A stretch of DNA of 34,171 bases from Symbiobacterium thermophilum (GCA_020725145.1 DYFO01000024.1:1-34171); one strand, 5' to 3'; counted from the first letter of the stretch, positions 1-9,900 are shown. Notes: generated from the letters alone by a model not told the origin. Translations and numbers: made by a program.

Positions 1-331
1 AGTTCTCCACGTTGACGAGGGTGAGGGCGGGGTCGACGATCCGGTAGTAGACAACCGCGTTGACTCGTGTGGTCACGTTGTCACGGGTGATCACGTCCTG
101 GGTGGGCACGTCGTAGGTCACGATGCGCAGCGACACCCGGAAAGCGGCGTCGACGCCGGGGATCAGCAGTACCAGGCCGGGTCCGCGGGTTCCCGCCAGG
201 TGGCCCAACCGGAAGACTACCAGCCGCTCGTACTCCCGCACCACCCGCAGCGCCGAGCTGAGGAAAAGCAACAGCACGACGGCACCGCCGGCGAGCACCC
301 AGAAGCTCAACTCCACCACCCCTCCTGTCAT
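1..331 (-). CDS. Slipin/stomatin-like SPFH protein, N-terminal part (runs off the left edge)
   Basis: Reading the minus strand from about 331 gives an open frame to the window edge. It has a hydrophobic N-terminal anchor (about residues 8-27), then the stomatin hallmark segments REYERLVVFRLG, GPGLVLLIP, YDVPTQDVITRDNVT and VNAVVYYRIVDP. Slipins are membrane-anchored scaffold proteins that oligomerise in membrane microdomains and work with NfeD-type proteases. The exact start is uncertain: an AGGAGG lies inside the frame just after the ATG at 331, which favours a GTG near 316 or the TTG at 310. The usual partner, a NfeD protease, lies on the same strand upstream (2079-3422), but an opposite-strand permease gene separates the two. 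The C-terminal part lies outside the window. Family assignment is firm; client proteins are unknown. Confidence 0.88.
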   Translation of the reverse strand, partial: MTGGVVELSFWVLAGGAVVLLLFLSSALRVVREYERLVVFRLGHLAGTRGPGLVLLIPGVDAAFRVSLRIVTYDVPTQDVITRDNVTTRVNAVVYYRIVDPALTLVNVEN

Positions 332-443
332 AGCATGCACCGTCGAAGCCCGGGCCATGCCGCAGCCGGGGCAGGAGTCGAGCTGCCCCAGGCAGAATAT
401 GGCTCCCCGTCCCTCTCGTTCCTACCCGGAGGGGGAAACCCGA

Positions 444-2093
444 ATGGGGACGGTTCTCCAGGTGAAGCCGCTGCTTAGATGGAAGCTACTGGTTTTCAGG
501 CGCTGGCTGGAGGTGCCGACCCGGCGCACCGCGTTCGAGGTCTCCGCCTTCCTGACGCTGATCGTGGTCCTGCTGCTGTACGGGTTCTCACGCCGGATGT
601 TCACCCCACTCGTGGTGGCCGGCCGCCTGACGGGCGTCGCCGGCGGCATGCCGGGGCCGGACACCGCCGTGCTGGCCTTTGTCTACCTTGCCGGGATGAT
701 CGTCTGCCTGCCGGTGGCCCTGACAACCGGCTTTTCCTGCCTCTACGGCTCGTCCGACCTTGGGCTGCTGTTCAAGCTGCCCATTTCTTCCCGGGAGGTC
801 TTCGTGGTCAAGCTCGTGGAGGCGGCGGTGCCGACCGCGGGTCTGGCACTCTTGCTGGTGTTCCCGATGGTCGCAGGCTATGGCGCCGCCGCAGCCGCCC
901 CCGCCTACTTCTACGTCCTGGCGGTGGGGTTGTGCCTGCTTACGGCCTTACTTCCGCTCGCCGTGGGGATGTTGCTGAGCCTGGCGGCGATACGCCTGAT
1001 CCCGCCCTACCGCGTCCGTGAGTTGGGCGTCGCGCTATCCTCGCTGCTGGGGATCTCGGTTCACCTCGTGACGCGTCTTCTCGCCTGGCACGTCGGGAGC
1101 GGTGCGGGCTTCGCCTCGCTGGGCGAGTACGGAGCCGCCGCCGGCGACCTCGTCCCCTCCTTGTGGCTGGCCAGGGCAACGGCGGCGGCGGCCCGGGGGT
1201 CGGGACCTCCTCTCCTGGCCTGGGCGGGACTCGGCGCGGCGGCGGCGGCGTTCCTGCTGACCGCATCGCTCGTGCTGGTCGAGGCGGCGTTCCTCAGCGG
1301 TTGGACCGGTGCCCGGGAGGCGGTGCGGGGAAAAGCTCGATCCCGGCGGCGGCGGACCCCCGCGCGCCGGGCGCCGCTGGCCGCCCTGGCGTTGAAGGAG
1401 TGCCGCATGGTGCTCAGGGAGCCCCGCGAATGGTATCAGATGGCCTATCTTGGGGCCGTCGTCGTCCTGTCGCTTTTCGGGTACGGCCGCCCGACGGGAC
1501 AACCGGCGATCCTGGGTCCGGCCCTCCTGCTCGTGTTCGGTGGAGGGGTCGTTTTCATCCTGACGCTGGGCACCATCAGTCGGGACGGCAGGTGCTGGTG
1601 GGTGACCCGTGCGGCCCCGCTGCGCGGGGCAGAGATCGTACTGGGCAAGATCGCCGGCGCGCAGGCGCTGGTCGCCGTCCCCGGAACGCTGCTCGTGCTT
1701 GGTCTGGCCTGGCTGCAGGGGGCCAAGGGCTGGCAGCTTCTGTCTTACGCAGGGATGTTCCTGGCGGCATCCCCCGGGCTGGTGTCGATATGTGTGTACG
1801 CCGACTGCGTGGCTCCCGACTTCCGTGACACCGGCCAGCCCCGCAACTTCTCCCTCGAGCGCGGCCTTGTCGCCCTGTTGCTGGGGCTGATCTTCGCCGG
1901 CATGCTGGCGCTTGGCTACCGGCTGTTCCGCATGGGCGCCTGGGTGGGGTCGGGGCTGGTACCGCGGCTCGCGGGGCTTGTGTTGCTTCCGGCAACCATC
2001 GCGGCTGCGCTGGCGCTGGCGGTGTTCGAGGGTGGACGTTGCCTTGAGAACATGTCGTGGCCCGAAGAGGGCGAGGTGTCAGGAACGCGTTAG
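444..2093 (+). CDS. ABC-2-type exporter permease, large polytopic membrane protein
   Basis: A 549-residue protein with about twelve strongly hydrophobic segments. A central cytoplasmic Arg-rich stretch (about residues 295-310) is followed by a conserved-looking block around ALKECRMVLREPREW, as seen in large putative ABC permeases. I chose the ATG at 444 because GGAGGGGG at 428-435 sits at good spacing; the open frame extends further upstream only by chance and overlaps the divergent slipin. No ATPase gene is adjacent. The nearest candidate is the lone ATPase at 4876-5637, same strand, about 2.8 kb downstream. The substrate is unknown. The 3' end overlaps the convergent NfeD gene by 15 bases. 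A short inverted repeat (GGGGCAG at 368-374, CTGCCCC at 383-389) lies in the divergent gap before it, with no clear function. Confidence 0.75.
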   Translation: MGTVLQVKPLLRWKLLVFRRWLEVPTRRTAFEVSAFLTLIVVLLLYGFSRRMFTPLVVAGRLTGVAGGMPGPDTAVLAFVYLAGMIVCLPVALTTGFSCLYGSSDLGLLFKLPISSREVFVVKLVEAAVPTAGLALLLVFPMVAGYGAAAAAPAYFYVLAVGLCLLTALLPLAVGMLLSLAAIRLIPPYRVRELGVALSSLLGISVHLVTRLLAWHVGSGAGFASLGEYGAAAGDLVPSLWLARATAAAARGSGPPLLAWAGLGAAAAAFLLTASLVLVEAAFLSGWTGAREAVRGKARSRRRRTPARRAPLAALALKECRMVLREPREWYQMAYLGAVVVLSLFGYGRPTGQPAILGPALLLVFGGGVVFILTLGTISRDGRCWWVTRAAPLRGAEIVLGKIAGAQALVAVPGTLLVLGLAWLQGAKGWQLLSYAGMFLAASPGLVSICVYADCVAPDFRDTGQPRNFSLERGLVALLLGLIFAGMLALGYRLFRMGAWVGSGLVPRLAGLVLLPATIAAALALAVFEGGRCLENMSWPEEGEVSGTR

Positions 2094-3422
2094 CGGTTCC
2101 ACCACCAGGAGCAGCCCCTCCCTGCCGATCACCCGGACGCGGGCTCCCGCGGGCACCTGCCCCTCGGCCGCACGCGCCGACCACACCTCGTGGCCGACCC
2201 GCACCGAGCCCACCGGGTCCAGGGGTTCGAGCACCACCGCCACCGGACCCACCTCCGGCACCGCCACATGGGGCCTGGCGCGGCGCGACCGCACCACTTG
2301 CCCGACCACGATGAAGGTAATGGCGGTGACGACCACCACCGCGCCCACCGCCGTTGCCCGGAAGTCCGCGAACCACCCGCCGGGCATGAGGGGTTCTCGC
2401 GGCAGCAGGAGCGCGCCTAGCAGGAGGCTCAGGGCGCCACCGGCGCCCAGCACGCCGAAGGTCGGCGTGAAAGCCTCGCCCACCAGGAAGCCCAGTCCCA
2501 GCGCCATCAGGATCAGGCCGGCCACGTTGTTCGCAAACAGACCCAGTCCGTATATCCCCAGCACCAGGGCGACCGCGCCCAACACCTCGGGAACCAGGGT
2601 GCCCGGCAGGGTCAACCCGAGGTACACGGCCCACGCGCCGCCGATCAAGAGCACAAAGGCAAGCTGGGGATTGCTCACCAGGTGCTGCAGGCTCTCGCCG
2701 GGGGTCATCGCCACCGGCATCACCTCCGCGCCCGCCGTGCGCAACACCAGCCGCTCCTCCCCCACCACCAGCTCCCGGCCGTCCAGTCGCCGAAGCAGGT
2801 CGTCGAGATCGGCGGCCAGGAGCTCGACGATGCCCGCCTCGCGGGCTTCCACGCTGTCCAGGGTAAGATTCTCGGTCACAAAGCGTTCGGCGATCCCAGG
2901 AGGGCGCCCCCGCTCTCTGGCCAGGCTGCGCATGTGCCCCGCCAGGAAGTTGACCGTCTTGTCGTCCGCCGGCTCCGTCCGACCTCCCGGAGAGAGCACC
3001 ACCGGCATGGCCGCGCCCACCGTGGTGCCGGGAGCCATGGCCGCGAGGTGAGACCCCACGGCGAGGAAAGCCCCCGCCGAGGCGGCGATGGCTCCCGGCG
3101 GCCCTACGAAGGTCACCACCGGCAGCGTGGCTTCGGCGAAGGCGCTGACCGCCTCCAGCGTGGCGGAAACCAGGCCTCCCGGGGTGTTGAGCCTTACCAC
3201 CACCAGGCCGAAGCCCGCGGGACCGGCCGCCCTGACCCGGCTCGCCAGGTAGGTACCCACCCCCCCGGTGATGACCCCATCGACCTCCAGCACCATCACC
3301 GGGCCGGGGCCTTCGCCCCTTGCCGCCGGAACAAGGGGGTCGGGAGTCGCCAGGTGCCCAAGAGCGGCCACCGTCAGCGCGCTGGTCGCCAGGAATCGCA
3401 GCAGCCACTTCCGCCAAACCAT
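2079..3422 (-). CDS. NfeD-family membrane-bound serine protease (long form)
   Basis: A 447-residue protein with an N-terminal signal/anchor segment (about residues 5-25), a ClpP-like protease domain (about 40-225), four to five membrane segments (about 240-390) and a C-terminal OB-fold NfeD domain (about 395-445). In the protease domain, Ser115 in AASAGA and Lys155 match the Ser-Lys dyad of the family, and RLNTPGG matches the usual substrate-binding stretch. Family members cleave membrane proteins such as stomatin and contribute to membrane quality control. I chose the ATG at 3422 because it gives a clean signal segment; the longer upstream frame is not protein-like. It is divergent from the racemase gene at 3583. 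The slipin partner is on the same strand but beyond the permease gene, so they may not be cotranscribed. Confidence 0.92.
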   Translation of the reverse strand: MVWRKWLLRFLATSALTVAALGHLATPDPLVPAARGEGPGPVMVLEVDGVITGGVGTYLASRVRAAGPAGFGLVVVRLNTPGGLVSATLEAVSAFAEATLPVVTFVGPPGAIAASAGAFLAVGSHLAAMAPGTTVGAAMPVVLSPGGRTEPADDKTVNFLAGHMRSLARERGRPPGIAERFVTENLTLDSVEAREAGIVELLAADLDDLLRRLDGRELVVGEERLVLRTAGAEVMPVAMTPGESLQHLVSNPQLAFVLLIGGAWAVYLGLTLPGTLVPEVLGAVALVLGIYGLGLFANNVAGLILMALGLGFLVGEAFTPTFGVLGAGGALSLLLGALLLPREPLMPGGWFADFRATAVGAVVVVTAITFIVVGQVVRSRRARPHVAVPEVGPVAVVLEPLDPVGSVRVGHEVWSARAAEGQVPAGARVRVIGREGLLLVVEPLTRS

Positions 3423-3582
3423 GTTCGGACCCGCCTTCAGGAATCTTGAGCTAGCTTTGGCCGCAAGCGGTGAGGGTATGCTTGTGACGCCAGGAAAAGG
3501 GAATCCCAACGTGGAATCCAGGCGTAAGGGACCATACCGAGCGTGACGGCCGCCGGGGTCCCCGCCACCGAGGAGATGAAGC

Positions 3583-4836
3583 ATGCCAAGGCGCCTGTCG
3601 CTCCCTTACGGCCAGACGACGATCGAGGTGGAAGTGCCCGACGGGACGGAGGTCATCGAGCCCCGTTTCCTTCCCGGGCTGACCGATGCGCGTGCGGCCA
3701 TCATACAGGCGTTGCGCGCGCCCATGGGCCGCCCGCCGCTGGGCGAAATGCTGCGGCCCGGCGACCGGGTGTGCGTGGTGGTTCCCGACATCACCCGGCC
3801 CGCCCCCACCCGGCTCATCGCCCAGTGCCTTCGCGAGGAAGCCGGCGGCGCCGCCCTGCACTTCCTGGTAGGCACGGGAGCCCACCGCCCGTGCAGTCGC
3901 GCCGAGCTCGAGTTCCTTCTGGGACCGGAGGGGCCCGGAATGAGCCATGACGCCCGCGACCCGGAGGTCCTGCGCCTGGTGGGCCACACCCCGACGGGGA
4001 CGGCCGTCTGGCTCAACCGCCACTACCTCGAGGCCGACCGGCGCATCGCCGTGGGCTTGATCGAGCCCCACTTCTTCGCGGGGTTCTCCGGCGGCCCCAA
4101 GGCCATCGTCCCCGGCATCGCGGGCCTTGAAACCATCCTAGCGATCCACTCCGCCCCCCTGATCGCCCATCCTAACACCACAGGGGGCAGACTCGACGGC
4201 AACCCGGTGCAGGAGGAGATCGCCGCCGCCTGCGGACTGGCCCCTCCCGATCTGCTGGTCAACGTAAGCATCAACCGGCGGCGTGAGGTCACCGGGGTGT
4301 TCGTCGGCGAGCTCCGAGAGGCACACCGCCGGGGATGTGAGTTCGTGCGACAGGCGGCCATGCGCCAGGTGGATGGGCCCTTCGACATCGTGGTGACCAC
4401 CAACGGCGGCTGGCCGCTCGATCAGAACCTGTACCAGACGGTCAAGGGGATCGCGGCCGCCTCACGTATCACCAAGCCCGGCGGCTGCATCGTGGCGGTT
4501 GCCGAGTGCCGCATGGGATTCCCGCCCGGCAACTTCGCCGAGCTTCTGTTTACGGCCGGCTCGCCGGATGAGCTTTCGGACCGCATCTTCCGGTCGGAGG
4601 TCACGGTAGAGGACCAGTGGGAAGCCCAGGTACTGTGCAAGATCCTGAAACGGGCCACCGTGTTCCTCCACTCCGCGCTGGACCCGTCCGAAGTCCGCCG
4701 CGCCTTTGTGCACCCTGTGGCCACCGTGGCCGAGGGACTGGAACGGGCCCGGCGGCTGCGGGGACCGGACGCGACCATCGCCGTGCTGCCGGAAGGACCC
4801 TTCACCATTCCCTGCCTGCCGGAGCACGCGCAGTGA
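3583..4836 (+). CDS. larA: LarA-family nickel-pincer racemase/epimerase (DUF2088)
   Basis: A 417-residue protein close in length to lactate racemase LarA. The key residues are visible with the right spacing: Asp69 and Arg72 in DITRP, His101 in GTGAHRP, His163 and Lys173 in the PHFFAGFSGGPKAIVPG stretch, and His189. Lys173 corresponds to the lysine that carries the pyridinium nickel-pincer cofactor, and His189 to a nickel ligand. Start ATG follows GAGGAG with a 7-base gap. The reaction is probably racemisation or epimerisation of a 2-hydroxy acid, but the family is functionally diverse, so lactate is not proven. No cofactor genes (larB, larC, larE) are nearby; they would have to be elsewhere. 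It is followed 39 bases later by an ABC ATPase on the same strand. Confidence 0.88.
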   Translation: MPRRLSLPYGQTTIEVEVPDGTEVIEPRFLPGLTDARAAIIQALRAPMGRPPLGEMLRPGDRVCVVVPDITRPAPTRLIAQCLREEAGGAALHFLVGTGAHRPCSRAELEFLLGPEGPGMSHDARDPEVLRLVGHTPTGTAVWLNRHYLEADRRIAVGLIEPHFFAGFSGGPKAIVPGIAGLETILAIHSAPLIAHPNTTGGRLDGNPVQEEIAAACGLAPPDLLVNVSINRRREVTGVFVGELREAHRRGCEFVRQAAMRQVDGPFDIVVTTNGGWPLDQNLYQTVKGIAAASRITKPGGCIVAVAECRMGFPPGNFAELLFTAGSPDELSDRIFRSEVTVEDQWEAQVLCKILKRATVFLHSALDPSEVRRAFVHPVATVAEGLERARRLRGPDATIAVLPEGPFTIPCLPEHAQ

Positions 4837-4875
4837 CGGTGACCTGACGCTGGGCCACCGGGAGGTGGTTTTCAC

Positions 4876-5637
4876 GTGATACGTGTTGAACGCCTGACCA
4901 AACGCTTCGGCGCGGTGTATGCCGTCTCGGAGCTGGACTTCGAAGTCCGTCCGGGGGAAATCTTCGGCTTTTTGGGCCCCAACGGCGCCGGCAAGACCAC
5001 CACCCTCCGGATGCTGGCGGGGCTGCTGCGGCCTACCGGCGGAAGAGCCCTGATCGCCGGCTACGACCTCGCCACCCACCCCGTGGAGGCCAAGGCGTTG
5101 ACGGGCTACGTCCCCGACGAGCCCTACCTGTACGAGCTGCTGACCGGCCGTGAGTTCCTGGCATTCGTCGTCGACGTGTACCGGACGCGCCGGGGCTCCG
5201 AGCAGATCCCGCGGCTGCTTGATCTCTTCGGCCTTGAAGCGCGGGCGGACGATCGCATCGGGTCCTACTCCCGGGGCATGCGCCAGAAGCTGGCCCTGGC
5301 CGCCGCCCTGGTGCACGAACCGCGGGTGCTCCTGCTGGACGAACCCACCACCGGGCTTGACCCCCACAGTGCCAGAGTGCTGAAGGACCTCCTGCGGGCG
5401 CTGGCGAGGCAAGGGGTGACCGTGTTCATGTCCACCCATATCCTGGAGATCGCCGAGCGCATGTGCACCCGGGTGGGCATCGTCGACGGCGGGAGGCTCA
5501 TCGCCTGCGGGACGATGGCCGAGCTCCGGGAACAGGCTGCCGACGCGTCGGCCTCGCTGGAAGACCTGTTTCTCAAGCTCACCGGAGGCATCGAGCACGA
5601 GGACCTCGTGCGGAGACTGGAGACGGACGTGCCGTAA
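4876..5637 (+). CDS. ABC transporter ATP-binding protein (ABC-2 exporter type)
   Basis: A 253-residue nucleotide-binding subunit. Walker A is GPNGAGKTT with Lys40, the signature is YSRGMRQKLALA, Walker B is VLLLDEPTTGLDP, and the switch histidine is in STHIL. The GTG start at 4876 follows GGAGG with ten bases between. No permease follows: the next gene starts after a promoter and belongs to the RND operon. The best candidate partner is the large permease at 444-2093, because ATPases of this type are commonly paired with such permeases, but here the two are split by the NfeD and LarA genes. The pairing is inference only. The C-terminal tail (about residues 215-253) contains the usual ALEDLFLKLTGG-like helix of exporter ATPases. 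Confidence 0.93.
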   Translation: MIRVERLTKRFGAVYAVSELDFEVRPGEIFGFLGPNGAGKTTTLRMLAGLLRPTGGRALIAGYDLATHPVEAKALTGYVPDEPYLYELLTGREFLAFVVDVYRTRRGSEQIPRLLDLFGLEARADDRIGSYSRGMRQKLALAAALVHEPRVLLLDEPTTGLDPHSARVLKDLLRALARQGVTVFMSTHILEIAERMCTRVGIVDGGRLIACGTMAELREQAADASASLEDLFLKLTGGIEHEDLVRRLETDVP

Positions 5638-5670
5638 CGGCCGGCCAAAAGTAGACAGGACCGGTAGCTT

Positions 5671-5700
5671 GACACCCTGGAACCGGGCAACCTATACTGG
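5671..5700 (+). promoter_or_regulatory. Sigma-A-type promoter of the RND efflux operon
   Basis: A perfect -35 box TTGACA (5671-5676) and a near-consensus -10 box TATACT (5695-5700) are separated by 18 bases. Transcription would start around 5706-5708, inside the palindromic operator that follows, so a bound repressor would block initiation directly. This is one of the two best promoter matches in the window. Confidence 0.85.
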
Positions 5701-5702
5701 GG

Positions 5703-5722
5703 CTGACCGACCAGTCAGTCAG
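5703..5722 (+). promoter_or_regulatory. Probable TetR-family operator
   Basis: The 20-base imperfect palindrome CTGACCGACCAGTCAGTCAG matches its own reverse complement at 16 of 20 positions, and all four mismatches are transitions. Its size, TGAC/GTCA half-sites and position directly after the -10 box are typical of TetR-family operators. The likely ligand is the TetR protein encoded at 11305-11913 in the same operon, giving negative autoregulation. Binding itself is inferred. Confidence 0.75.
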
Positions 5723-5739
5723 TAGCCCGGAGGTGTCCG

Positions 5740-6984
5740 GTGGCCTACCGCGCCCGCGAGCCCGTAATCGCTCTCCTTCTGACCCTTTGCCTGCTTACGG
5801 GCGGCTGCCTCGGTCGCCGCGCCTCCGATCGTGAGGACCCCGTCACCCCGGTAGTCGTAGTCGCAGCCTGCCATGATGAGGTAGTTACGGTGATCCGCGC
5901 CTCCGGTGTGCTGTCCGCCTGTCGCGAGATCCACCTGACCCCGAGGGTTCCCGGACGGCTGCAGGCAGTTCTGGTGAAGGTGGGAGATCACGTCAAGTCC
6001 GGGCAGGTACTGCTGCGATTGGAGGCGCGGGAGTACGAGGCACAGCTGGGGCAGGCGGAGGCGGCGGTGGAAGCGGCACGAGCCGCCCTCGCCCGGGCTG
6101 AGAAAGGCCCTTCCGAGCAGGAACTGGCACCGCTGCGCGCGGCGGTCACCCAGGCGAGGGCGGCGGCCGAGCGGACCGGTGCCGCATGGGAAGGACTCCT
6201 GCTCCTTTACCAGGAAGGCGCCGTCTCGCGTCAGGAAGTTGACAATGCCGAAGCCCAGTACCGTGCGGCCATGGCGCAGCTCGCGGCGGCCGAGCAGCAA
6301 CTGGAGATGGCGGCAGCGGGAACGCCCGAAGAAGGGCTGGCGGCCGCCCGAGCACAGCTCCGCCAGGCGGAGGCGGCTCGAGAGCTGGCCCAGCTCCAGC
6401 TGGAAGGAACGCTAATGGTCGCCCCGTGGGCCGGCTACATCTGGTACGTCAAGGCCACGCCGGGCGAGATGCTGTCGGTTGCCTCCCCGGTGGTGGGACT
6501 GGTGGACATCGACCAGCTTCACCTGGTGGTGGGCTTGAGCGATGCGAGTGCCGTAAGGGTGAAGCCCGGACTGGAGGTCCGGATGTGGGTGCCGGCTGCC
6601 GGTGCGGAGCTGATGGGGACCATCGACCACGTCGCCCCGGCGGCCGACCCGCGGACGCGCCTCTTTCAGGTCCGGGTGAGCGTCGACAACCCCGGGCACG
6701 CGCTGCGTCCCGGCATGTTCGCCGAGGTCAGCATCCCCGAGAGCGAGCGCCGGAACGTCCTGGTCGTCCCGCGCGAGGCGGTCCTCCGGGTGGGCGATCG
6801 TGACGTCGTGTTCGTGGTCGAGGGAAGCGTGGCCCGCGAGCGTACGGTGGTGACGGGGTCAAGCGACGGCGCGCGGGTGGAAATCCTCTCAGGCCTGAAG
6901 GCGCAAGACATGGTCGTCATCGTCGGGCATCACTTCCTCACCGACGGTTCAAGGGTCAGCGTCGAGCGGGCGGGTGAACGGTGA
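5740..6984 (+). CDS. HlyD/AcrA-type periplasmic adaptor (membrane fusion protein)
   Basis: A 414-residue adaptor subunit of an RND efflux pump. The N-terminus has a hydrophobic signal ending in LLTGGC, which resembles a lipobox, so it is probably lipid-anchored. It then shows a barrel-sandwich half-motif (about residues 55-95), a long Ala/Glu-rich helical hairpin (about 95-225), the second half-motif (about 227-260), a beta-barrel (about 262-335) and a membrane-proximal domain with VVPREAVL near 345. The GTG start at 5740 lies six bases after GGAGG. It is the first gene of the operon, directly behind the promoter and operator. Its stop overlaps the start of the pump gene (TGATG), so translation is coupled. 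Substrates cannot be deduced. Confidence 0.93.
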   Translation: MAYRAREPVIALLLTLCLLTGGCLGRRASDREDPVTPVVVVAACHDEVVTVIRASGVLSACREIHLTPRVPGRLQAVLVKVGDHVKSGQVLLRLEAREYEAQLGQAEAAVEAARAALARAEKGPSEQELAPLRAAVTQARAAAERTGAAWEGLLLLYQEGAVSRQEVDNAEAQYRAAMAQLAAAEQQLEMAAAGTPEEGLAAARAQLRQAEAARELAQLQLEGTLMVAPWAGYIWYVKATPGEMLSVASPVVGLVDIDQLHLVVGLSDASAVRVKPGLEVRMWVPAAGAELMGTIDHVAPAADPRTRLFQVRVSVDNPGHALRPGMFAEVSIPESERRNVLVVPREAVLRVGDRDVVFVVEGSVARERTVVTGSSDGARVEILSGLKAQDMVVIVGHHFLTDGSRVSVERAGER

Positions 6985-9900
6985 TGTGGCTGCCTCGCAT
7001 GGCCGTTCGCCGGCCGGTGACCACGGTGATGGCCCTCGGCATCGTCCTGCTGGTAGGTTTCGTCGCACTGGCCGGCATTCCGGTGGATTTGCTGCCCGAC
7101 CTTACCTTCCCGGTCATCGCGGTGATGACACGTTATCCCGGCGCCGGCCCCCGCGAAGTCGAGAACCTGGTCACCCGGGTACTGGAAGAGGCCATCGGCG
7201 CCGTCGGCAGCCTGCGCACGATCAGCTCGGAGAGCATGGAAGGCCTGTCGGTGGTGGTGGCCGAATTCGACTGGGGCACCGACATGGATGTGGCCAGCAT
7301 CGACGTCAGGGAGAAGATCGAGCTCGGGCGCAGGTTCCTTCCTTCCGAGGTTTCCACCCCGACGGTCATCAAGGCCGACCCCTCCCTCATCCCCATGATG
7401 CAGGTGTCGCTGTCGGGCAGCTCCGATCTGATCGAGCTCACCCGGCTGGCGGAGCAGGTGATCAAGGAACGCCTGGAGCGCATCGACGGCGTGGCCGCAG
7501 TGACCGTGCAGGGAGGGGTAAGGCGTGAGATCGTGGTATCCGCCGACCCGGGCCGCCTCGAGGCCCAGGGTCTGACCCTGCCGCAGCTGGTGCAGGCCCT
7601 GCGCCTGGAGAACCTATCGCTGCCCGGCGGCGAAGTCGCAGAAGCCGGGCGACGGCTGTCCATCCGCACCTTCGGGGAGTTCGGCACCGCCCGGGAGGTG
7701 GCCGAGGTGCCCCTGACCACGCCGCTCGGCGCGGTGGTCAGGTTGGGGGACGTGGCGGTGGTAGAGGAAACCGCCTCCCCGAGCCACCAGCTTACCCGGC
7801 TGAACGGCAGGCCCAGCGTCACCCTGGCGGTGCAGAAGCAGACCGGAGGCAACACCGTGCAGGTCGCTCGGCGGGCCCACGCCGTGCTCCGGGAACTGGC
7901 CGCCGAGTTGCCTCCTGAGGTTGAGCTGGCGGTGGCCATGGACCAGTCGCGATTCATCCTGAGTTCGGTGCGGTCGGTGGCGCAGAACGCGGCCACCGGA
8001 GCGGCGCTGGCGGTGCTGGTGCTCTGGGCTTTCCTGCGCGACCTTGGCAGCACGCTGGTGGTCGGCGTGGCCATCCCGGTGTCCATCGTGGCGACTTTTG
8101 CCCTGATGCACTTCGCCGGGCTGACGCTCAACCTCATGTCCCTGGGTGGACTGGCGCTGGGCGTGGGCATGCTGGTGGACAACGCGATCGTCGTGCTGGA
8201 GAGCATCCACCGCCATCAGGCGAGGGGCGGCGATGTGGCCGAAGGAGCGGTAGCGGGGGCAGGCGAGGTCGGTATGGCGGTCACCGCCTCCACGCTGACC
8301 ACCGTAGCCGTTTTCCTTCCCATCCTCTTCATCCAGGGTCTTGCCTCCATCCTGTTCCGCCAGATCGCCATCACCGTTTCCTTCTCACTGCTTGCCTCGC
8401 TGGCGGTGGCGCTGTCCTTCATCCCCATGGCCACGGCGCGCCTCGGGTCGCGGCCGCGTCGCCAGGCCGAGCCGGCCTGGCTGAATGCACTCGAGCGTCG
8501 CTACGAGCATCTCATCCGGTGGGCGCTCGACCACCGCGGCCACGTCATTGCGCTGGCCCTGGCCGCCCTGCTTCTGGGACTGGCCTGCATGCGCCTGCTG
8601 GGCAGCGAGTTTCTGCCCACCATCGACCGGCGGGAGATCGGCGTGGACGTGACCATGCCGCGGGGCTCGACGCTCACGGAGACTGACCGGGTCGTCCGGC
8701 AGGTGGAGCAAATGGTGAACGCCATACCCGGGGTCGAGGTCGTCTTCGCCGCGGCCGGGTCGGGCGGTACCCTGGCGGGGCTCGGCGGTGGTGGAGGGCG
8801 CGACGTCGGGACCGTGCAGTTCCGACTGCGATCCGGGGCTGAGCCCACCGTCCGGGTGGTGGAGCAGCTACGGGGCCGGGTAGCTACCATCCCCGGAGCC
8901 CGGGTTCGGGTCAAACTCCTGTCCAGCATCGCGGGAGAGCAGTATCTCTTCGGTGCGCCTATCAGCGTCAAGGTCCGGGGAAGCGATCTCGACACGCTGG
9001 CGTCGCTGGCCTCTGAGGTTGCCCGGCGCGTCGGGACCGTTTCGGGCACCCGCGACGTGAGCACCAGCGTGGGCGAGGGACTGCCGGAGCTCCGGGTGGT
9101 GGTGGACCGAACCCGCGCTTCCTTCTACGGTCTGAGTACGGCGGCCATTGCCGGGACCTTGCGGGTGGCCGTTGAGGGCGAGGTGGCCACCCGTTTCCGC
9201 GAAGGCGACGAGGAGGTCGAGGTACGGGTAGCGCTTAGCGAGGCCGGCCGGCGCAGCCCTGCCGATCTCGGCCGGCTTACGCTGCTCGGCCCGACGGGGG
9301 TGGCCGTCCGGCTGGAAGACGTAGCCCGCATTGAACCGGGTACGGGCCCCGCAACCATTCAGCGCGAGGGGCAGTCCCGCATGGCGAGCGTGACCGCCGA
9401 CGTGGCCGGCAGGGACGTGGGTAGGGTGGCCGACGACGTCCGAAGGGCACTGGCCGATCTCCGACTTCCTCCCGGTTACACCATCGAGTTCGGCGGCGAG
9501 ACACGGGAGATGGCGGAGGCCTTCGGCACCCTCCGGTACGCGCTGGCGCTGGCGGTGGTACTGGTCTACATGGTGCTGGCCTCGCAGTTCGAATCGATGC
9601 TGCATCCCCTGACCATCATGGTGTCGGTGCCGCTGGCCTTCGTGGGAGCGGTGGTGGCACTCGCGGCGACGGGGCAACGCATCAACGTCGCTTCGCTGAT
9701 CGGCATCATCGCACTGGCCGGCATCGTGGTGAACAACGCCATCGTCTTGGTGGACTACCTGAACCAGCTGCGCGCGGCCGGGCTGCCCCGCGCCGACGCC
9801 ATCGTCCAAGCCGGGCGCACACGGCTGCGCCCCATCCTGATGACCACCACCACCACCCTGCTGGGCCTGCTGCCGCTGGCGATGGGCTGGGGAGCGGGCG

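Noticed and set aside
1576-3417. Very long minus-strand open frame (613 codons) across the permease and NfeD genes
   Set aside because: It runs in another frame of two well-supported genes, is dominated by Arg, Gly, Pro and Ala, and has no family signature; it is a high-GC shadow.
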